Shown here piece after piece: positions 58,389-64,000 of a stretch of DNA of 64,000 nucleotides. Under the pieces are notes generated by a model. It made no database searches. It was not told the DNA's origin and worked only from the letters and a program-made list of their open reading frames with translations. How positions within the stretch are numbered: position 1 is the first letter of the stretch; each line of letters starts with the position of its first letter. The stretch is from contig JAKUCV010002143.1 of NCBI GenBank assembly GCA_028386065.3, positions 62,001 through 126,000 on the forward strand, read 5' to 3'. The stretch comes from Turnera subulata (taxonomy: Eukaryota > Streptophyta > Magnoliopsida > Malpighiales > Passifloraceae). Position numbers and translations under genes: made by a program.

Positions 58389-59916
58389 ATGGAACAAATC
58401 CAGCACAAATTTATCCAAGTTAGTGGACTAAACCTCCACGTCGCCGAGATCGGGTCGGGTAACGAACAGCAACTACCACAACCCACAATCCGATGCGCTC
58501 CCTCTCCATTCTCATTTCCCTCTCTGATCATTTTTTCACCGTTGGTTTGTGGTCCACAGGGGATAAAGTGGTGCTCTTCCTTCACGGCTTCCCGGAGATA
58601 TGGTACTCATGGCGCCATCAGATGATCGCTCTCGCAAACGCCGGCTACCGGGCCGTCGCTCCTGATTACAGAGGCTATGGTCTGTCCGACCCGCCACCCG
58701 AACCCGCCAATGCCACCTTCGCTGACGTCATCAGCGACATCCTCGGCATCCTCGATTCCCTCCAAATCCCCAAGGTCTATAACCGCTTGCCCTAACTGAT
58801 TGCGCATTTGCTTTTATGGGTCAATGTAAAATTCCATTTTCAGCCTGATCTTTTTTCATGGGTTTGAATTGAATTCCACCACAAATTGTTTTGAAGAGAT
58901 AGATATGAATTCTAGGTAGAGTGGAGTTCATTGTCTTGGTTGATAAGTGGTAACAAGGTTGAATTTTTTTTTTTTTTTATGTTTGTGGAATTTCATTGAT
59001 CTGCTTGTACAGGTGGTTGTTGTTGCAAAAGATTTTGGAGCCAGGCCAGCTTACTTGTTTGCGCTTCTACACCCTGACAGGGTACTAGGAATTATTACAA
59101 TGGGAGTGCCTTATGTACCCCCAGGTCCTTCTCGATACGGTGATTACCTGCCTGAAGGCTTCTATATTAGCAGATGGAAGGTATTTTGGTTCCTTGCCTA
59201 ATCCTTGTTGGAAATGGGGTGAGAATGTGTATGTGAATGTCACTCCTGCTTTCTGCCTTTCTGCTTCATGGTTGGCTTTATCATTTGATTATTATGTAGG
59301 AACCTGTTGGAAGAGCAGAAGCTGATTTTGGTCGATTCGATGCGAAAACTGTGGTGAGGAAGGTGTATATAATGTTCTCCAAGAGTGATTTACCAATAGC
59401 TGCGGAAGATCAGGAGATCATGGATTTGGTGGACCCATCTACTCCGCTTCCACCGTGGTTCACAGAGGAAGATCTTGCAACTTATGGAGCTTTGTATGAG
59501 AAATCCGGGTTCCAAACTGCATTGAAGATTCCATATAGGTGACTGCACAGTTGCTGATACAGTCTCTTAAAATCTGATTGTGTATATGCAAGTCTATTAA
59601 AAATCTGTATGTGTATGCTAATTTCTGGAGGTTTTCACTTGACTTAATCAAACGCATTTGTAGGGCAATGGATGAGCAGTTCAATCTAACAGAGACGAGA
59701 GTCAAAGTTCCAGCGCTACTGATCATGGGTGAGAAAGACTATGTCTTCAAATTCCCCGGGATGGAGGACTACATAAGGAGTGGAAAGGTGAAAGATTTTG
59801 TCCCCAACTTGGACATCACATATATTCCTGAGGGAACTCATTTTGTTCAGGAGCAGTTGCCTGACCAGGTGAATCAGCTCATATTTACTTTCCTAAATGC
59901 CAGTATCTGGTCGTGA
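58389..59916 (+). CDS. Hydrolase copy F: epoxide-hydrolase-like alpha/beta hydrolase, intact
   Basis: Exons 58,389-58,458, 58,560-58,774, 59,013-59,180, 59,300-59,538 and 59,664-59,916 give 314 residues. Catalytic features: HGFPE (32-36), Asp102 in AKDFGARPAY, Asp256 in GEKDYVF, His290 in EGTHFVQEQ. It is nearly identical to copy C including introns; I noted only one exon-2 substitution (Pro-Asp codon context CCCGAT versus CCTGAT, silent) and length changes in poly-T runs. It has the uninterrupted MULE target site. The near-identity runs up to the N at 60,282. Confidence 0.9.
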
Positions 59917-60281
59917 GTATTAACTTCTTGATGTCAAATGGTACATGAGGCGTTACCCGAACCTTGGAAAACTTAATTCTACTGCTGAACTAATATCTGA
60001 GTGTGGACTGTGAAGTGTGGAGAGGCATGTTTGTGTCAGATGGCATTTTCTGCCCCCTTTGTTGTTGTTGTAAGTTGTGTACTATTGAGAAATGAAACGT
60101 ATATTGCACTTGAATTGGATTCGACTCTTCTCTACAATTCGTCAGACACTTCCTTTGTTGTAGGACATTTGACTTAAGTTTACAGTCTTTCAATGGTGAA
60201 ATAAATCCTCCAATGAAATGAACAAACTGCTTTTCTAAGACAGGTTACATGGCCTGTTTTGTGTCCGTGGGTTCAATCTCC

Positions 60282-60282
60282 N
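60282..60282. other. Single-N join in the assembly
   Basis: The N sits where near-identity between 58.3-60.28 kb and the copy C region ends. Copy C continues CTCCATGCCTAAG; here the text is CTCC, N, CCATGTAAC. Confidence 0.85.
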
Positions 60283-60482
60283 CCATGTAACTTAAATGTC
60301 ATTGAGTTGGAATGGATTAATCTTTGAGTTTCCTTTCCTCCTCCACATCTTTAGGTTTCCTCCTGATCAGGGGGAAACAATCTTTTAGCTTTTGATTCTG
60401 AGTTTCCTAATCAAAAAGAAACTCCATCTTTGTGATCTGTTTTGGTAGGCAACGATGCTTTTGTGTATCTTTCTTTTAACAA

Positions 60483-60656
60483 GAAAGACTATGTCTTCGG
60501 ATGGAGGACTACATAAGGAGTGGAAAGGTGAAAGATTTTGTCCCTAACTTGGACATCATATATATTCCTGAGGGAACTCATTTTGTTCAGGAGCAGTTGC
60601 CTGACCAGGTTAATCAGCTCATATTTACTTTCCTTAATGCCAGTATCTGGTCGTGA
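60483..60656 (+). pseudogene. Hydrolase exon 5 fragment
   Basis: Starts AAGAAAGACTATGTCTTC, lacks about 11 bases found in copies C and F (the FPG-coding part), then continues through GTGGAAAGGTGAAAGATTTTG to the stop and a second version of the 3' UTR. No other exons accompany it. Confidence 0.88.
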
Positions 60657-60974
60657 GTATTAACTTGTTGATGTCAAATGTTACATGGGGTGTTATGCGA
60701 ACCCTGGAAAACTTAATTCTACTGCTGAACTAATATCTGAGTGTGGACTGTGAAGTGTGGAGAGGAGTGTTTGTGTCAGATGGCATTTTCTGCCCCCTTT
60801 GTTGTTGTAACTTGTGTACTACAATCGAGAAGTGAAATGTATATTGCACTTGAATTGGATTCAACTCTTCTCTACAATTCGTCAGACACTTCCTTTGTTG
60901 TAGGACGTTTGACTTAAGTTTGCAGACTTTCAATGGTGAAGAAATATATACATAAGGTTCTCAAAAGTGCAACC

Positions 60975-61120
60975 ACATGCTGCAGCAGAAAATTAGGAGG
61001 TCAAGCATTTGGTTACCTTTGTTTCAGTGCTGACTGCTGAATATCCATCCTTCCAACTAATGGAACTTTATACGCCAAATCTGGATTGAGAATTGAATTG
61101 AAGGTTCTATATTTGCAGCA
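60975..61120 (+). pseudogene. Decayed exon 4 relic, second copy
   Basis: GCTGCAGCAGAAAATTAGGAG, then CCTTCCAACTAATGGAACTTT, AAATCTGGATTGAGAATTG and TTGAAGGTTCTATA. It keeps a stretch equivalent to exon 4 LATYGALYEKSGF that the relic at 50,845 has lost. Confidence 0.72.
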
Positions 61121-61581
61121 TTCGTGTAGTGATTGCGTTCATTAGTATAGCTAAAGCACAAAATAATAGCCGCCAGAACTGATGATTTATCAGTGCACCG
61201 ACTCTGACTTCATACCCGCAAATCCTATCAACAACACATGCAATCGGTCAATAAGAAGAGAGAACCTGATTGGTTGAAAAGTTGTTGGCAATGTCAGTGA
61301 ACATAATAGTTTTAGCTTTTTGATTAATCCAGATGTATGGTTGGATTATCCCTATCATAATCATACAAGCCATCTTTTTTGGTAGTTTTATTAATAAAAC
61401 TAGTCATATCAGTAAAAGGGGAATCTGAAATTTCAACAATAAAGACTCTCTAATAAAACGACAAGGAAAAAGTGTTTACTTCTGAGTCAACAGTGTCTGC
61501 TCCTAATTAGCTCCCTATTAAGCACAAACCAAATAGCACCAAACAAAACTCAGGGAGAGACAGAGGAGACCTGAAGGAGAA

Positions 61582-63166
61582 ATGGAGCAAGTCCAGCACA
61601 AATTTATCCAAGTAGGTGATTTAAAGCTCCACGTCGCCGAGATCGGGTCAGGTAACAAAACAAACAACTACTTAACGATCCACTACGCTCTTTCTCACTC
61701 TTACTTGTGATCCGGCGCCACCTTGTCTGATCACCAACCGTTTGATTGATTGAATTCTGATTCTTCAGGGGATAAAGTGGTGCTCTTCCTACACGGCTTC
61801 CCGGAGATATGGTACTCCTGGCGCCACCAGATGATTGCCATGGCCAATTCCGGGTACCGGGCCATCGCACCGGATTATCGAGGGTATGGTCTGTCCGACC
61901 CGCCACCCGAACCCGCTAAGGCCAGTTATGCTGACATCATCAGCGACCTCGTCGGCATCCTGGATTCCCTCCAAATTCCCAAGGTAAACCGTTTTTCCTA
62001 ACTGTTTGTAGTTTAGTAGTTAGAATTTTTCTTTTTTTTTTTAATATATATTTGTACTTTTTAACTCCTGATTAAAGTATTTATGTTTTACATTTAATCT
62101 CTATAAATACTTGATATCTGTTTGTACTATTCTTGTTTTATTATGAAGGGGAATACATGGGCATTTTGTAACTTCTGTGTCTGATTTTTTTAAAAATTTG
62201 TTGTTTCTTGTAAGGTTTGTGTATGTATGTATTTGGAATGTTATGGCCCTGTTAATGGTTGCCTCTCGAATTGGGTATTACTTAATAGGTTGTTATAGTT
62301 GCAAAAGATTTTGGAGGCAAGCCAGCACACTTGCTTGCCCTTCTACACCCGGAAAGAGTACTGGGTATTGTGAAACTAGGAGCTCCATTTGCACCTCCTG
62401 GCCCTTTTCGATATGGTGATTCCCTTCCTGAAGGCTTTTACATTAACAGATGGAAGGTATTTTGGCTTTGCTTTCCCTTTTCTTTCTGTTCTTGGGGGAT
62501 TAATCAAGTTACTTGTACTTCGTTACTTCATCTTGGTTTGTTTCTGATGTGTTTAATAGGAACCAGTTGGAAGAGCAGAAGCTGAGTTTGGTCGATTCGA
62601 TGCGAAAACAGTGGTGAGGAAAGTCTACATTTTGTTTTCCGGGAGTGAAATACCAATAGCTGCTGAGAATCAGGAGATCATGGATTTGGTGGACTCTTCT
62701 ACTCCTCTTCCCCCTTGGTTCACTGAGGAAGATCTTGCAACGTATGGATCCTTGTATGAAAAATCTGGATTCCAAACTGCGCTGAAAGTTCCCTATAGGT
62801 AATTGCAGCTGTCTCTGGTTTGTGTATATGCTTGCTAGCTAGTTTTGTTTTAAAGCTGAATGTGTGTGTATGCAATTTTCTGACCGAGTATTTTTAACTT
62901 GGATATTTGACAGGTCATTGAATGAACAATTCAATTTAACAGAAACCATAGTAAAAGCTCCAGCGCTACTGATCATGGGTGAGAAAGACTTTTCCTTCAA
63001 ATTTCCAGGGATGGAAGACTATGTGAGGAGTGGAAAGGTGAAAGATTTTGTCCCTAACTTGGACATCATATATATTCCTGAGGGATCACATTTTGTTCAA
63101 GAGCAGTTTCCAGACCAAGTGAATCAACTCATACTCACTTTCCTTAATGCCAAGATATGGTCTTGA
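61582..63166 (+). CDS. Hydrolase copy G: epoxide-hydrolase-like alpha/beta hydrolase, intact
   Basis: Exons 61,582-61,651, 61,769-61,983, 62,289-62,456, 62,560-62,798 and 62,914-63,166 give 314 residues. HGFPE, Asp102 (AKDFGGKPAH), Asp256 (GEKDFSF) and His290 (EGSHFVQEQ) are present. It is the block-duplication partner of copy D, with differences such as APDYRG versus APEYRG, FSGSEI versus FSRSEI and GEKDF versus GEKDY. AATAAA is at 63,331. Confidence 0.9.
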
Positions 63167-63671
63167 GTATTATTGTATTACCTTGAATATGTCTACTGCT
63201 GTTCCTCTGGCATCATCCGAACCCAACTCTGATATTGTAATTCTGCGAGTGCGGGTGTATAGACACAGTAATCTTTACTCATGGAATCCTGTGCCCTCCT
63301 CTGTGTTGTTTGTTTGATATGATAGTAACGAATAAAATGTAACTTTGTCAAGGAAGCTTGGCTATGCGGGCATGGCTTGTTTCTTTTTTTTAGGTTGTCG
63401 GCATTCCAACATTCTTTCTCAAGTATGAGTCTCTCCCACACCCCTGGGAGCATTACCTTTGTGGCGAGTCTATATCTGTTCCAGCAGAACCATCTGCTCC
63501 GGTTCTAGAACCGGGGAGTATCCCATAAACCAGGGAGAAAACAAACGACACCCAACCGAGATCCATGCTCATAGACTACGATATCGCATGACATTAGCTA
63601 CATGGATCCTTTCTACTAATAAATCACTCACTTGCATCTGTCGACAAACTCATTATCGGCTTGAAGAAGAA

Positions 63672-63859
63672 ATGGAGCAGAGCAAGTCCAGCACAAATTC
63701 ATCCAAATAGGTCATACAAAGCTCCACCGTGTCTGATCACTGACCGTTGTATTGATTTCTGATTCTCCAGGGGATAAAGCGGTGCTTTTCCTGCATGGCT
63801 TCACGGAATATGGTACTCCTGGCGCCACCAGATGATTGCTATGGCCAATTCCGGGTACC
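63672..63859 (+). pseudogene. Hydrolase copy H: 3'-truncated, frameshifted fragment
   Basis: Exon 1 begins at ATG 63,672 but has an insertion (GAGCAGAGCAAG) and loses its tail. Exon 2 starts at 63,771; the oxyanion segment reads HGFT and a two-base loss shifts the frame. It stops at GCCAATTCCGGGTACC, the same break as copy E. Confidence 0.88.
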
Positions 63860-64000
63860 TTTTTTCATGTTCACATATTGGGTATAATTATTTGTTAATT
63901 AAAAAAATATATAAAAAAAAGTTTCATGGCGACCACCAAACCAGGCCCTGAAGTTTTGGATCTAGATTTATTTTTTCTTTGCTGTTTAATGCACGACTAA

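Larger units (their letters stand above)
60950..64000. repeat. Segmental duplication, distal block (copies G and H), cut by the window end
   Basis: Partner of 50,810-54,000. The match is still running at the last base (GTTTAATGCACGACTAA here and at 53,984-54,000), so the duplication continues beyond the window. Confidence 0.88.

Noticed and set aside
15866..63166. A biosynthetic gene cluster joining polyketide synthase, transporter, glycosyltransferase and hydrolases
   Set aside because: The genes are 10-25 kb apart, separated by SF3b2 and RTF1, on mixed strands, and the glycosyltransferase is a Golgi glycan/glycolipid type, not a UGT. Neighbourhood alone does not support a pathway.

Overview
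This is nuclear DNA from a flowering plant, almost certainly a eudicot. The genes have GT-AG introns, the intergenic DNA is AT-rich, and there are plant LINE, copia, TAT-like, hAT and Mutator-like (MULE) elements plus plant-type genes such as a chalcone-synthase-like polyketide synthase and DC1 zinc-finger proteins. I cannot name the species.

Layout. Positions 1-1937 are the 3' end of an LTR retrotransposon full of short tandem repeats. From 1938 to about 6.6 kb there is no gene, only old repeat fragments. A degenerate LINE (about 6.6-10.85 kb) and a degenerate copia element (10.85-14.78 kb, containing an assembly gap) follow. Then come five probably functional single-copy genes: a divergent type III polyketide synthase (15,866-17,240, +), splicing factor SF3b subunit 2 (18,104-23,490, -, 18 exons), a polyol/monosaccharide transporter (25,182-27,779, +) with a hAT-type MITE in its intron, a DXD glycosyltransferase (31,149-32,471, -), and the PAF1-complex subunit RTF1/VIP5 (36,205-38,190, -). 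A LINE derivative carrying only ORF1, with clear target-site duplications, lies at 38,861-41,280.

From 41.8 kb to the end is a tandem array of alpha/beta-hydrolase (epoxide-hydrolase-like) genes. Four copies look intact (42,869; 51,483; 58,389; 61,582). One is split by a 4,017-bp MULE inserted nine bases into its second coding exon (44,850-50,406). There are also truncated copies and decayed exon relics. Between the two halves of the array is a 786-residue DC1 protein gene (54,697-57,771) that looks like two tandem DC1 genes fused by splicing. The block at 44.7-54.0 kb is repeated at 58.3-64.0 kb. One gene pair is almost identical and ends exactly at a single N, so it may be a very recent copy or an unmerged haplotype.

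Nothing here shows the genes working as one pathway. SF3b2 and RTF1 are housekeeping genes between the polyketide synthase and the hydrolase array, so I do not propose a biosynthetic cluster. The most interesting points are the MULE insertion with its matching empty site in a paralogue, the fused DC1 gene, the polyketide synthase lacking the usual catalytic Asn, and the stepwise history recorded in the hydrolase array.
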